DNA from: Paenibacillus sp. 32352
GTDB taxonomy: Bacteria; Bacillota; Bacilli; Paenibacillales; NBRC-103111
NCBI RefSeq assembly: GCF_002042965.1
Contig: NZ_MZNT01000004.1
Coordinates: 186,001 to 250,000, forward strand
Reading direction: 5' to 3'
Length of the DNA stretch: 64,000 nucleotides
The translations under genes and the position numbers were made by a program. Below the pieces are notes generated by a model, which saw only the letters and a program-made list of their open reading frames with translations, was not told the DNA's origin and searched no databases. Within the stretch, counting starts at the first letter, position 1, and each line of letters starts with the position of its first letter. This document shows positions 42,968 to 51,424 of the stretch, in pieces.

Positions 42968-43891
42968 TTATTTCTGTTCATCGCTTTGCTGGCTTGCCTG
43001 GTTGATCTTGCGGTCGAGCTCGTCATTCAAGTCGGTACGGGTTTCCACATTGACGCTATACGTCAAGTTATCCCCAAACCCTTGCTTGTCCAAACGGAGT
43101 ATAGCCCGGAAATAATGGCTTTGGTTGATGTTGAAGCCGTTGCCTCTGCCGCTCATCGTCTGGTACACCAAATATTCGTAACGATCCTCGCCATCAATCT
43201 TCTCTATCATGATCGGTTTGGTCGAGTAGTAATAATCTTTGATTGTAAAATTGGCCGTGCTTTTGACGTATTCCTTGAGCTTGGCGAGCTTCTCCGTATT
43301 CACCTCGTTAGCAATGATGTAATTCTCCTTGTTCTGGCGGGACACGGACGGCGCTTGCCGCCACCGCTTTCTCGCTTCCGCATCGCTTACATACAGAACC
43401 CCGGTCAGCTTCTCCCGGTTCTTCTTCAAGCCTTCCGTATCAATCCCCATCCTTTTTAAATCGGACAGCCTGTAATAAACCCCGGAGCCTTTGTCGGAGT
43501 ACACGGTTAGCAGCGGATAATCCGCCCCTAAATACGTCACCCACTGGGAGGCAGGCGAGCGAAGCGTAAACTCCTCATAGGTCGCGTCTTTATCCTCAGT
43601 CGGCTGCTCCGAATTAATGCGGCTGTTAATGTATATCGTCTTGTTGTCGCTCTTCCACAAAATATTGGCACCCAGCATATTGCCCAGCTCCTTTAATGGC
43701 AAATAGCTTTTATCCTGGTATACCAGCGTCGGTCCTTCCAGCTTCACCGGCTTGCCGTCCACGACGATATTAAAATCCGGACGCAGATAGGCTTCGACTC
43801 TTTGTAAAATATCTTCCGCATACACACCCGCGGTAAAAGTGCTTCCCAGCACCGCACCCATAATCAAAACTCTCTTCCATTGCTTCATCAC
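42968..43891 (-). CDS. Secreted protein with copper-amine-oxidase-N-like domain
   Basis: 307 residues. N-terminal signal peptide (KRVLIMGAVLGSTFTAGVYA). Then a stalk-type domain with DFNIVVDGKPVKL ... SYLPLKELGNMLGANILWKSDNKTIYI (about residues 38-95), the copper amine oxidase N-terminal-like repeat that is abundant in Paenibacillus secreted proteins. The remaining about 200 residues (QWVTYLGADYPLLTVYSDKG, KDYYYSTKPIMIEKI) are not recognised. It starts at GTG 43891 or at the ATG one codon later. The name reflects fold only; there is no sign of oxidase activity. Confidence 0.78.
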   Translation of the reverse strand: MMKQWKRVLIMGAVLGSTFTAGVYAEDILQRVEAYLRPDFNIVVDGKPVKLEGPTLVYQDKSYLPLKELGNMLGANILWKSDNKTIYINSRINSEQPTEDKDATYEEFTLRSPASQWVTYLGADYPLLTVYSDKGSGVYYRLSDLKRMGIDTEGLKKNREKLTGVLYVSDAEARKRWRQAPSVSRQNKENYIIANEVNTEKLAKLKEYVKSTANFTIKDYYYSTKPIMIEKIDGEDRYEYLVYQTMSGRGNGFNINQSHYFRAILRLDKQGFGDNLTYSVNVETRTDLNDELDRKINQASQQSDEQK

Positions 43892-43992
43892 AGCTCAAAC
43901 CTTTCCCCATTGAAATTTTGACAAGAAGGCAGCCTCAAGCGGCCTCGTCTATGCCGAAAGTCCAACCATTTCCTGCAAATGAAAACTTTATA

Positions 43993-44020
43993 TTGACAAA
44001 CATATTAATTCCGATAGAAT
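43993..44020 (+). promoter_or_regulatory. Promoter of the ABC transporter operon
   Basis: TTGACA (43993-43998), 16-base spacer, TAGAAT (44015-44020), leaving a leader of roughly 200 bases before the first gene. Confidence 0.65.
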
Positions 44021-44026
44021 AGGTTG

Positions 44027-44225
44027 GTATAAGAAAGCGGAATCGCACGCAGAAAGCGAAATAGTATCGTTAATCGGCATACTCCTACTTATTTATCGTA
44101 CACAGCGGCCGAAAATGTTATAGGACGTTTGGACCAGTACCGTTTTTTCGATATTTGTTCATGCGGTTCATGTTTGATCTTACAAAAGAAAAACTATGTT
44201 TCGGATTTCAGGGGAGTGAGCGTCA
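44027..44225 (+). promoter_or_regulatory. Long untranslated leader of the ABC transporter operon, type not identified
   Basis: About 200 bases with no coding frame. A short AGTAT / ATACT hairpin is visible near 44070-44092 and a T6 run near 44139-44144 follows a GTACCG-rich stretch. I compared it mentally with ykkC guanidine, TPP, purine, SAM and T-box patterns and found no match. Confidence 0.35.
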
Positions 44226-45065
44226 TTGATCGAAATCACAGGTGTCAGCAAGACGTTTCATCAGCGGACGGGTGGTTCTTTTACCGCCATTGATAATGTA
44301 TCTCTTACGATTCAAAAAGGGGAATTTGTTTCCCTGCTGGGTCCGTCGGGCTGCGGCAAATCTACGCTTTTGAATCTGGTAGCGGGCTTGGAGCAGGCCG
44401 AGCAGGGCTCGATAACCGTCAACGGAAAGCCTTGTAAGGAACCTGGACCGGATCGCGTAGTCGTCTTTCAGGAGCATGCGTTGTTTCCTTGGTTAACCGT
44501 ACTGGATAACGTGGCCTTCGGCTTGAAGCAGAAGGGCGTTGGCAAGAAGGAACGGGAAGAGCTCGCGATGGAGCAGATCAAATCCGTTCATCTAAGCCGA
44601 TTTGCCGATCGGTATCCACATGAATTGTCCGGCGGTATGAAGCAAAGAGCAGCGATAGCACGAGCTCTGGCTATGGATCCGGAAATTTTATTGATGGATG
44701 AACCTTTCGCTGCACTCGACGAGCAGACACGCCTTATCCTGCATAAAGAGCTGGAAGATATTTGGATGCGGACGCGCAAAACGATACTGTTCATTACGCA
44801 CAATATCCGCGAAGCAGTCATTCTTTCCGATCGGGTTCTGGTTATGTCAACGCGTCCCGGTACGATCAAGAAGGAATTCGCCGTGCAAGCGGCAAGGCCG
44901 AGAGATTGGTCGGATCCCCTCCTCCATCACGTGGAAAACAGCATCATGGATGCTCTGGCCGATGAGCTGGAAAAAGTGGTAAAGGAGGAAATGGGCGATG
45001 AGTACAGCATTAAGAAGAACCCTCTTTCTGGTTCTGCTGCTGATAGCATGGGAAGCGGGATTTAG
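44226..45065 (+). CDS. ABC transporter ATPase, nitrate/sulfonate/taurine family
   Basis: 279 residues. Walker A GPSGCGKST (about 39-47), Q-loop VVFQEHALFPW, signature LSGGMKQRAAIARAL, Walker B ILLMDEPFAALD and H-loop ITHNIREA: a complete cytosolic ATPase of the SsuB/TauB type. It starts with TTG behind GGGGAG. The last 23 codons overlap the permease start, so the C-terminal tail is encoded by sequence also used in another frame. First gene of a three-gene importer. Confidence 0.92.
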   Translation: MIEITGVSKTFHQRTGGSFTAIDNVSLTIQKGEFVSLLGPSGCGKSTLLNLVAGLEQAEQGSITVNGKPCKEPGPDRVVVFQEHALFPWLTVLDNVAFGLKQKGVGKKEREELAMEQIKSVHLSRFADRYPHELSGGMKQRAAIARALAMDPEILLMDEPFAALDEQTRLILHKELEDIWMRTRKTILFITHNIREAVILSDRVLVMSTRPGTIKKEFAVQAARPRDWSDPLLHHVENSIMDALADELEKVVKEEMGDEYSIKKNPLSGSAADSMGSGI

Positions 45066-45762
45066 AATCTTTGACTGGGGCTGGAAATTCCCTTCGGTTT
45101 CACAAACGTTCCAAGCTTTCTATGACGGCTTCGTTCACGGCCAGCTGCTTGAGGCCACACTGGAAAGTATCCGCCGGCTGCTTACCGCATTTATTATATC
45201 GATTGTCATTGGTACTACGCTTGGCTTCCTGTTCGCCAGATACCGGTTCCTGGACGATACGATCGGCTTCCTTGTTGTCGCTTTGCAGACAGTTCCGAGC
45301 ATCGCCTGGCTCCCGTTCGCCATCATCTGGTTCGGTATGAACGATTTCTCCGTTATTTTTATTACGACATTGGGAGCGACCTGGACGATGGCCATGTCGA
45401 GCCGGACAGGGATTATGAACATCCCCCGGATTTATCTCAAGGCGGCCCAGACGATGGGAACCGGCAACGGGTTCAAAATGTTTTACCAAGTGATGGTCCC
45501 TGCCGCTTTCCCTCATATGATTACTGGCGTTCGCGTTGCGTGGGCTTTTGCCTGGCGCGCGCTTGTCTCCGGTGAATTAATCGCCAAAGGCGTCGGCTTG
45601 GGACAGCTGCTTCAGGACGGCCGCAATCTGATGGACACGGCATTAATGCTCTGTATTGTCATTATCATCGCCATTCTTGGCACGTTATCCGACCACTTCT
45701 GCTTCAAAAAGCTGGAAGATACGATACTGGTCCGCTACGGATTATCAGGCAAACAAAAATAA
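44998..45762 (+). CDS. ABC transporter permease, nitrate/sulfonate/taurine family
   Basis: 254 residues with about six hydrophobic segments and the inner-membrane EAA-like loop SRTGIMNIPRIYLKAAQTMGTGNGFKMFYQVMVPAAFP that contacts the ATPase. SsuC/TauC type. The ATG at 44998 has AAGGAGGAA about 8 bases upstream, lying inside the ATPase gene; the two frames overlap by 68 bases. Confidence 0.92.
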   Translation: MSTALRRTLFLVLLLIAWEAGFRIFDWGWKFPSVSQTFQAFYDGFVHGQLLEATLESIRRLLTAFIISIVIGTTLGFLFARYRFLDDTIGFLVVALQTVPSIAWLPFAIIWFGMNDFSVIFITTLGATWTMAMSSRTGIMNIPRIYLKAAQTMGTGNGFKMFYQVMVPAAFPHMITGVRVAWAFAWRALVSGELIAKGVGLGQLLQDGRNLMDTALMLCIVIIIAILGTLSDHFCFKKLEDTILVRYGLSGKQK

Positions 45763-45784
45763 GCTTTCAAAGGGGAGTTATTTC

Positions 45785-46843
45785 ATGAAAAAAAGTATTT
45801 CCTTATCACTGGCCCTCTTGCTGGTTGTCGTTCTGGTATTGTCGGCTTGCGGCAAGAGCGGGGAGACTTCCAAGGATGCAGCGAACGGCAGCGGTAAATC
45901 GGCTCCTGCGTCAACGGTCAAACTCGGCATTTTCAAAAATGTTACCCACGCTCCAGGCTATGTCGCATTGGAAAAAGGTTTATTCCAAAAATATTGGGGT
46001 GAGAACGTAAAAATCGAAGTCACGCCATTCGATAACGGCTCCGATTTCTCTACCGCATTAGCTACAGGCGAAATCGATCTTGGCTTCGTAGGCCCAGGCC
46101 CTTCGACGAACCAATATATCAAAAGTAAAAACTTCAAAGTCATTTCCGGTTCCAATAACGGCGGCGCCGTACTGGTTGCCGGCAAAGATTCCGGTATCAC
46201 GAATGTCAAAGATTTGGTAGGCAAAACCGTCGCAATTCCAACCAAAGGCAGCACGAATGAGATTTCTTTGCGCTTGCTGTTGAAGCAAAACAACCTCAAT
46301 ATTACAACAGATAAAAGCGGAGTTCAGATTATCGCGCGCGCTCCTGCCGATACCATGGTAGCCATGCGCCAAAAAGAAATTGACGCTACCTTGATTCCAG
46401 AGCCTTGGGGCACCCAAATGGAACAGGAAGGCATCGGGAAAATCATCGTGGATTGGGATAAAATCCCGCCTAACAATGGCAACTATCCGTTGACGATTCT
46501 GGTGGCAAGCGACAAGTTCCTGAAGGAGCACCGCGATATGGCGAAGCAAGCGATTCAAGCCAATGCCGAGGCCATTGATTTTATCAAGAAAAATCCGGAT
46601 CAATCCTATGAGCTGATCAACAACCGTTTGAAAGCACTCAGCGGCAAAGGGATGGACATTGCACTCATTAAAGCAGCCCTCTCCCGTTTGAATTTGACGA
46701 CCGACGTAAGCAAGGAAGCTATCGAGGAGATGGCAAAAGTCTCTATCGATGCCGGCTACATTAAAGATGTGAAGAAGGAAGAACTCGATCTTAGCAAGTT
46801 CGTAGATTTGAGCCTTCTCGAAGAAGTCAAAGCAGGTAAATAA
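45785..46843 (+). CDS. ABC transporter substrate-binding lipoprotein, SsuA/NMT1-like
   Basis: 352 residues from the ATG at 45785 (GGGGAG upstream); the open frame upstream is not coding. The lipoprotein signal ends with the lipobox VLSAC. The mature domain follows the aliphatic sulfonate/nitrate binding family: GYVALEKGLFQKYWGENVKIE, ALATGEIDLGFVGPGPS, DLVGKTVAIPTKGSTNE, DATLIPEPWGTQME. The ligand (sulfonate, taurine, nitrate or thiamine precursor) cannot be decided. No sulfonate monooxygenase gene is adjacent. Followed by a strong terminator. Confidence 0.92.
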   Translation: MKKSISLSLALLLVVVLVLSACGKSGETSKDAANGSGKSAPASTVKLGIFKNVTHAPGYVALEKGLFQKYWGENVKIEVTPFDNGSDFSTALATGEIDLGFVGPGPSTNQYIKSKNFKVISGSNNGGAVLVAGKDSGITNVKDLVGKTVAIPTKGSTNEISLRLLLKQNNLNITTDKSGVQIIARAPADTMVAMRQKEIDATLIPEPWGTQMEQEGIGKIIVDWDKIPPNNGNYPLTILVASDKFLKEHRDMAKQAIQANAEAIDFIKKNPDQSYELINNRLKALSGKGMDIALIKAALSRLNLTTDVSKEAIEEMAKVSIDAGYIKDVKKEELDLSKFVDLSLLEEVKAGK

Positions 46844-46866
46844 TCCAGCCTGTATTCAATATTAAG

Positions 46867-46924
46867 AAATCCCCCTTCACCCGGCGGAATGTAATGCTTC
46901 TGCTGCCGTGAAGGGGGATTTTGT
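46867..46924. terminator. Bidirectional terminator between the ABC operon and the lyase gene
   Basis: AAATCCCCCTTCAC-CCGGC pairs with GCCGTGAAGGGGGATTTT, giving a long stable stem between convergent genes. Confidence 0.88.
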
Positions 46925-46948
46925 ATGTTTCTAATGAAATAAGACCGA

Positions 46949-49261
46949 TTAATATACCTTGGCGACCTCGATACGATGCGTTCGACCGTCTTCCGTAAAA
47001 TACAAGTCAACGCCATGACCCTGATCGTCCATAAAATAGGATACATACTTCGGGTCGTCCTTCCGCATGGGTACCAGCAAGGTTACTATGCGATGACTTG
47101 CCGACGGTTCCGTCGATGCGGTCAAGTGCCATTGAAGATCTAGTCCCTCGATCTCGGAAGGATCAACCTCCGCGAATTCATTGGTTTGGGATAAGTTCAG
47201 CTCCCCTGAAGAGCAGTACACGAACCTGCCATCCATATTGGCCTTACGGCCTTGGACCCGGAACGATTGAGGGCCAAGCTTCATTTCGTACAGGGTATGG
47301 AACAACCAATTCACTCTTCCTGGCCGAGATAAATCCAGGCTATCAACGACGACGATATAGGACTCGTTAACAAAATACAGCTCGCGGACATATCGTTCCA
47401 GATAGGGTACATTTTCTTGGTAAGCCGCCGTTGCATTGCACCGGGTATAGGTATAGCCGGGATGCTGCTCCACGGCCTCAACAGTTCCGGAGGCAGCGAT
47501 ATTGAGTGCCTTATTCGTTCCGGCATACTGTCCCAGTCCATCAATTAACACGTTATTCGTGGAGCGGGTCTGTTTCCTCCAATTCATATGCATCGTACTG
47601 CCGAATGCGACATAATACCCGCTCTCGATGGCTAATGGCTCCCCGTAGGCATGGAGCAAAAATCCGTTCTGATCTCCATGACTGTGGCTAATGGAACCGT
47701 ACGGGCTGCTCTTGGCCAGCAGCATAATATGTTCCTCCGCCTTGTCCATCCTGGCATGAAAGGCGACCCATCCGATATCCCGGAACCATTTTACGGGCTC
47801 AATATCCGATGGAGCTTGTGCAGGTATCTCCGGATAATCGTACCGGTACATCATCTCGTCAAAGCGGAAGTCCCACCAGCCATAATTGTAGAACTTCAGC
47901 TCCGAATCGGTATCGATCGCCTTTGTCTGCTCATAGTACCATTGATAGTATCCGTTACCCGTAATTCCTGCGAACTGCCGGATATTGAAGCCCGTTTTCA
48001 AGCTGACCGGATCTCCAAGGGTCGATTGGTCTCCGAAGCTCGCCCGTATTGTATCGGGACTGAAGCAATAAAGCGGAAAATCGCCGGTTTTTTGGAAGAA
48101 GGGTCTTTGGTAAAAATCAATGCCCGTGTATTTCTTTAACAGATTCATCGCTTCTGTAACGAACGCCATGCCTGTCGTCCAGTACATCGGCCCTTCCGCC
48201 CATCCGCCGTCCGCACCGCCCCAAGGTGTATACAAGCATGCGTAATATTCCAATGTATAATCCAGCCATTCCGCGGCTTTGCTTTCCTCCCCGAGCATCG
48301 CGATACTGCACGGAACTAGCACGGAGGAAAGCGAGCGTACCGCGTGGCTGTCAAATGGAATATGATGAATCTTGGACCGTTCCATTACATGAAATGCAAC
48401 CTGCTCCGCTCTTTTCCATAGCTTGCCCCTGACCTCTTCCCGTTCCGCAGCCGTCAAACGGTCATAAAGCCAGTCATAGCCCCATGCAAGAGCCCCGGCT
48501 ACCCGGAAGGCTGCTTCATCGTTATAGTCTCGGCTTGTAGGTCCTTGAGGGTCCCAGGAGGCCACATGAAGAAGCCATTGCTTGGCTCGTTCCAAAATCA
48601 GCTCATCCTCCAGCACAAATCCTGCAACGCTCAAATGACGAACCGCATACAGCGCTTCTTGGCAGTCCATGTACATTTGACGCCAAAGCTTAGCCGTCCG
48701 CTTGTTGTCGGGATAAGGCTTCGGCTCGGCGATCAGCTCCTTCCCCATCCAGGGCTGAACGGATTTCTCAATAAACACGTCCCACCCGCAGAATGCGGCA
48801 TCCTGCTTGACCCTGCGTCTGAAATCCGGCAGCTCCGAGGCCTGCAGCCATAGACGTGGATGCTCGGCAGCCGCTTGCCGATAGCGTACCTCTCTCCTGG
48901 CCAAAGGCGTTAGCGGAAGCCCCTCAGGAACCGTAAAGCTTCTTATGACGCTCCATTCGGAATGCTCGTCTCCTTGTTCATTGGATGAAGCGTCAAGGAG
49001 CAAGGCATAGCGCCAATAATAGGCTCCCGGCTCCAGGGGCTCATCCGGAGTGTACAAATTATACGGAATCCGCTTGACCGTTACCGTACAACCCTCCTCG
49101 AATTCAGGAGAACGGGAATATTGCAGCGTATAACGGTCCTCTTCCAGCTGTGCAGGAATCCAGGTAAACCGGGGAGGGTTCTCCGTCAGCCGCATGTCGC
49201 TGTCCGGTTGGTATTGGACCGTAAGAGGCCCGGCAATAGGTTGGTATAACAGGTGGCTCAT
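46949..49261 (-). CDS. DUF4962 / heparinase II/III-like polysaccharide lyase
   Basis: 770 residues, the size of heparinase II (PL21). The N-terminal part (MRLTENPPRFTWIPA, YTLQYSRSPEFEEG) matches the DUF4962-type beta domain. A middle alpha-toroid (about 150-430; WLLHVASWDPQG, WGYDWLYDRL, HAVRSLSSVL) follows, and the heparinase II/III-like domain with SHSHGDQNGFLL near residue 527 forms the likely active-site area. There is no signal peptide, so it should act on imported uronate oligosaccharides in the cytoplasm. Neighbours include an SDR and a LysR regulator, but no dedicated oligosaccharide transporter is evident. AAGGAG precedes the ATG. Confidence 0.82.
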   Translation of the reverse strand: MSHLLYQPIAGPLTVQYQPDSDMRLTENPPRFTWIPAQLEEDRYTLQYSRSPEFEEGCTVTVKRIPYNLYTPDEPLEPGAYYWRYALLLDASSNEQGDEHSEWSVIRSFTVPEGLPLTPLARREVRYRQAAAEHPRLWLQASELPDFRRRVKQDAAFCGWDVFIEKSVQPWMGKELIAEPKPYPDNKRTAKLWRQMYMDCQEALYAVRHLSVAGFVLEDELILERAKQWLLHVASWDPQGPTSRDYNDEAAFRVAGALAWGYDWLYDRLTAAEREEVRGKLWKRAEQVAFHVMERSKIHHIPFDSHAVRSLSSVLVPCSIAMLGEESKAAEWLDYTLEYYACLYTPWGGADGGWAEGPMYWTTGMAFVTEAMNLLKKYTGIDFYQRPFFQKTGDFPLYCFSPDTIRASFGDQSTLGDPVSLKTGFNIRQFAGITGNGYYQWYYEQTKAIDTDSELKFYNYGWWDFRFDEMMYRYDYPEIPAQAPSDIEPVKWFRDIGWVAFHARMDKAEEHIMLLAKSSPYGSISHSHGDQNGFLLHAYGEPLAIESGYYVAFGSTMHMNWRKQTRSTNNVLIDGLGQYAGTNKALNIAASGTVEAVEQHPGYTYTRCNATAAYQENVPYLERYVRELYFVNESYIVVVDSLDLSRPGRVNWLFHTLYEMKLGPQSFRVQGRKANMDGRFVYCSSGELNLSQTNEFAEVDPSEIEGLDLQWHLTASTEPSASHRIVTLLVPMRKDDPKYVSYFMDDQGHGVDLYFTEDGRTHRIEVAKVY

Positions 49262-49309
49262 AAGATATGGCTCCTTCTTGGTTCAACTCGATTGTAGATT
49301 GCATGCAGT

Positions 49310-50077
49310 TTAACGCATGAACATGCCGCCATTGATTTCAATCGTCTCTCCCGTCAAATAAGCTGCCAGATCGGAGACCAGATACAGTACCGCCCCAGCC
49401 ACATCCTCCGGGGTACCTTCCCGTTTTAACGGAATTCCGTTAACGGTCGCTTTTCTCGCTTCATCCGTTGTGAACGTAGCGTGAAATGCGGTTTGCCCGA
49501 TAAAGCCCGGGGATACTACGTTGACTGTGATCCCATCCCCGGCTACCTCTTTGGCCAGCCCCTTGGAATAGCTCGATACCGCAGCCTTGCTCGCTGCATA
49601 AATACTGGCACCTGCACCGCCCCCATTATGCGCCGCTATCGATGACATATTGACGATGCGGCCTGCCCGCTTGTCCTTCATTCCAGGCAGCACTCTTTTG
49701 CACATAAAGACGGTGCTCTTGAAATTGACGTCCATGATCTGATCATACAGCTCTTCGCTCATGTCATAATTCGAACGACGCTCGACCAGATGTCCCGCAT
49801 TATTGACGAGAATGTCTACAGTGTCTCCGAATGCCGCTTCGACGGCGCCGACCAACTCGTCAATCTGTCGGATATCGGTCACGTCGGCACGGAACAGCTC
49901 GGCTTGCCCTCCCGCTTCGCGAATCCTCGCTACCGTTTCCTCTCCTTGATCCTTATGGTTTAAATAAGTAATCCCAACTTTTGCACCGTGAGACGCCAGC
50001 AGAATGGCGACAGCACGCCCAATGCCCGTATTCGAGCCTGTAACCAGTGCGATTTTCCCCTTTAAGCTCGTGTTCAA
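49310..50077 (-). CDS. SDR family oxidoreductase
   Basis: 255 residues from the TTG at 50077 (GGAGGTG upstream; the frame extends to 50095). Canonical SDR: TGSNTGIGRA, VNNAGHLVER, Ser in VNMSSIA and YAASK, ending YLTGETIEINGGMFMR. FabG/KduD-like; the substrate is unknown. It is 48 bases upstream of the lyase gene on the same strand, so a role in processing a product of uronate-polymer breakdown is plausible. Divergent from the LysR gene, with a short shared regulatory region holding CTTAA repeats and a cre-like AGAAAACGCTTACT. Confidence 0.87.
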   Translation of the reverse strand: MNTSLKGKIALVTGSNTGIGRAVAILLASHGAKVGITYLNHKDQGEETVARIREAGGQAELFRADVTDIRQIDELVGAVEAAFGDTVDILVNNAGHLVERRSNYDMSEELYDQIMDVNFKSTVFMCKRVLPGMKDKRAGRIVNMSSIAAHNGGGAGASIYAASKAAVSSYSKGLAKEVAGDGITVNVVSPGFIGQTAFHATFTTDEARKATVNGIPLKREGTPEDVAGAVLYLVSDLAAYLTGETIEINGGMFMR

Positions 50078-50334
50078 AAGATCCACCTCCGGCAAGTTTG
50101 TTTAGCTTCCCTATAGAAAACGCTTACTTAACTGCTTAAAACCGCTCTATATGATTGTACCATGTTTGGCAAATTATGAATATGAACGTTCTTATTTTTC
50201 CCTTCAGGCATGACAAATCGTTCTTGGATTCAACCATGAGCTCCGATTTGTCGGTGGAGTTCATTTTTGCTACTCTACAAAAAGTCGGATACAATCTATT
50301 TATTCCATTTTATAAAACGCAAAAGGATGATCTT

Positions 50335-51237
50335 ATGCATTTGGAACAGCTTGAATTCATAGTCGAGGTAGCCAAGACGGGCTCGTTAACTGCGGCCGCA
50401 CAAAATCTTCATGTCACTTTATCCGCCGTCAGCCAGTCGATCTCCAATCTGGAGGGGGAGCTTAACATCACCTTATTCACCCGCTCCCGCTCGGGAGCCG
50501 TTCCGACAGCCGAAGGAAAAGCCATCATCCATAAGGCGGCCGAAGTGCTCGGCAAATTACAGGAGCTACGGGACGAAGCCTGCGGGTATGCCAACACTCA
50601 GAGCGTCGAGCTGCGGATAGCGACCATTCCGGGTCCTTTATCGCTATACCTTGATACGATCCTGAGCTTAAAGAAGCAGTACCCCAAGATACAAATGGAA
50701 ATAGTCGAGAAAGGGACACAGGAGATCATTGAGGAGGTTCGGCATAATAAGATCGATATGGGATTGATCATCGCGTTCGAGCCTTATTTGGAGAACCGCG
50801 CCGGTTTAACGCTCGAGCCCCTGCTGGAAGGCAAAGTCGTCGTGTGCATAAGCCGTAAATCGCCGCTTGCCTTGAACAGGTCCATTTCGCCGGAACAATT
50901 AAGAAAGCATTCTGTCGTTTTGTATAATGACGACTATTTGAAGTGGTACATGGACCAGTTCCAGAACCGGTACGGCGATGTCACCATTCTTTTCTCCACC
51001 AATAATAAGGATGCGATTCGAAGGGCGACAGAGGACGGTACCGCGGTTACGATCGGGCTAGATTATTCCTTCAGGAACCAGCCCGAATACTTAAAGGGTG
51101 AATTCGTCGTCGTTGAACTGGACAACCCTTTCCAAAGAACGATACATCTTAGCCTGGTTTTGTCCAAGGAAAAGAAACTGTCCAATCCCGCCAAAATATT
51201 TATCAATCACTTGAAGCATACCCTCCTGCAGCCATAG
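50335..51237 (+). CDS. LysR family transcriptional regulator
   Basis: 300 residues from the ATG at 50335 (AAAGGATG upstream); a 60-codon open extension upstream is not supported. Winged helix at residues 1-60: LEQLEFIVEVAKTGSLTAAAQNLHVTLSAVSQSISNLEGEL. The C-terminal co-inducer domain includes PLSLYLDTILSLKKQYPKIQMEIVE and VVCISRKSPLA. It lies between the divergent SDR/lyase unit and the MDR dehydrogenase, both of whose control regions carry CTTAA motifs, so it may regulate either or both. Confidence 0.9.
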   Translation: MHLEQLEFIVEVAKTGSLTAAAQNLHVTLSAVSQSISNLEGELNITLFTRSRSGAVPTAEGKAIIHKAAEVLGKLQELRDEACGYANTQSVELRIATIPGPLSLYLDTILSLKKQYPKIQMEIVEKGTQEIIEEVRHNKIDMGLIIAFEPYLENRAGLTLEPLLEGKVVVCISRKSPLALNRSISPEQLRKHSVVLYNDDYLKWYMDQFQNRYGDVTILFSTNNKDAIRRATEDGTAVTIGLDYSFRNQPEYLKGEFVVVELDNPFQRTIHLSLVLSKEKKLSNPAKIFINHLKHTLLQP

Positions 51238-51291
51238 CTGCTTGGAAAATGAGGCCGCCCTTCCATTCGGGTGATGCTTCTTGCGTTTTTT

Positions 51292-51338
51292 ACTTAAGCT
51301 ATACTTAACTAAACTTAAATATATATAAATTTACTTAA
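51292..51338 (+). promoter_or_regulatory. Helically phased ACTTAA repeats upstream of the MDR dehydrogenase
   Basis: ACTTAA at 51292, 51303, 51313 and 51333, spaced 11, 10 and 20 bases, i.e. on one face of the helix. The first two include the dyad TTAAG-N5-CTTAA (51294-51308), the shape of a LysR box. The last overlaps a TTTACT -35 candidate with TACAAT (51353-51358) 17 bases on. Confidence 0.55.
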
Positions 51339-51424
51339 ACAATGAGCGGATTTACAATAGAAGCGAACGATGTCTCTTCATCATTTTTTTTGTTACTTAC
51401 TCTTCATAAAGGAGCTGTTCCCAA

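Noticed and set aside
43993..44225. Guanidine (ykkC), TPP, purine or SAM riboswitch in the ABC operon leader
   Set aside because: None of the conserved cores of these classes could be found by eye; left as an unidentified leader.
50155..50334. 60-codon N-terminal extension of the LysR regulator
   Set aside because: No ribosome binding site; would put a hydrophobic non-family sequence before a perfect LysR helix-turn-helix start at 50335.
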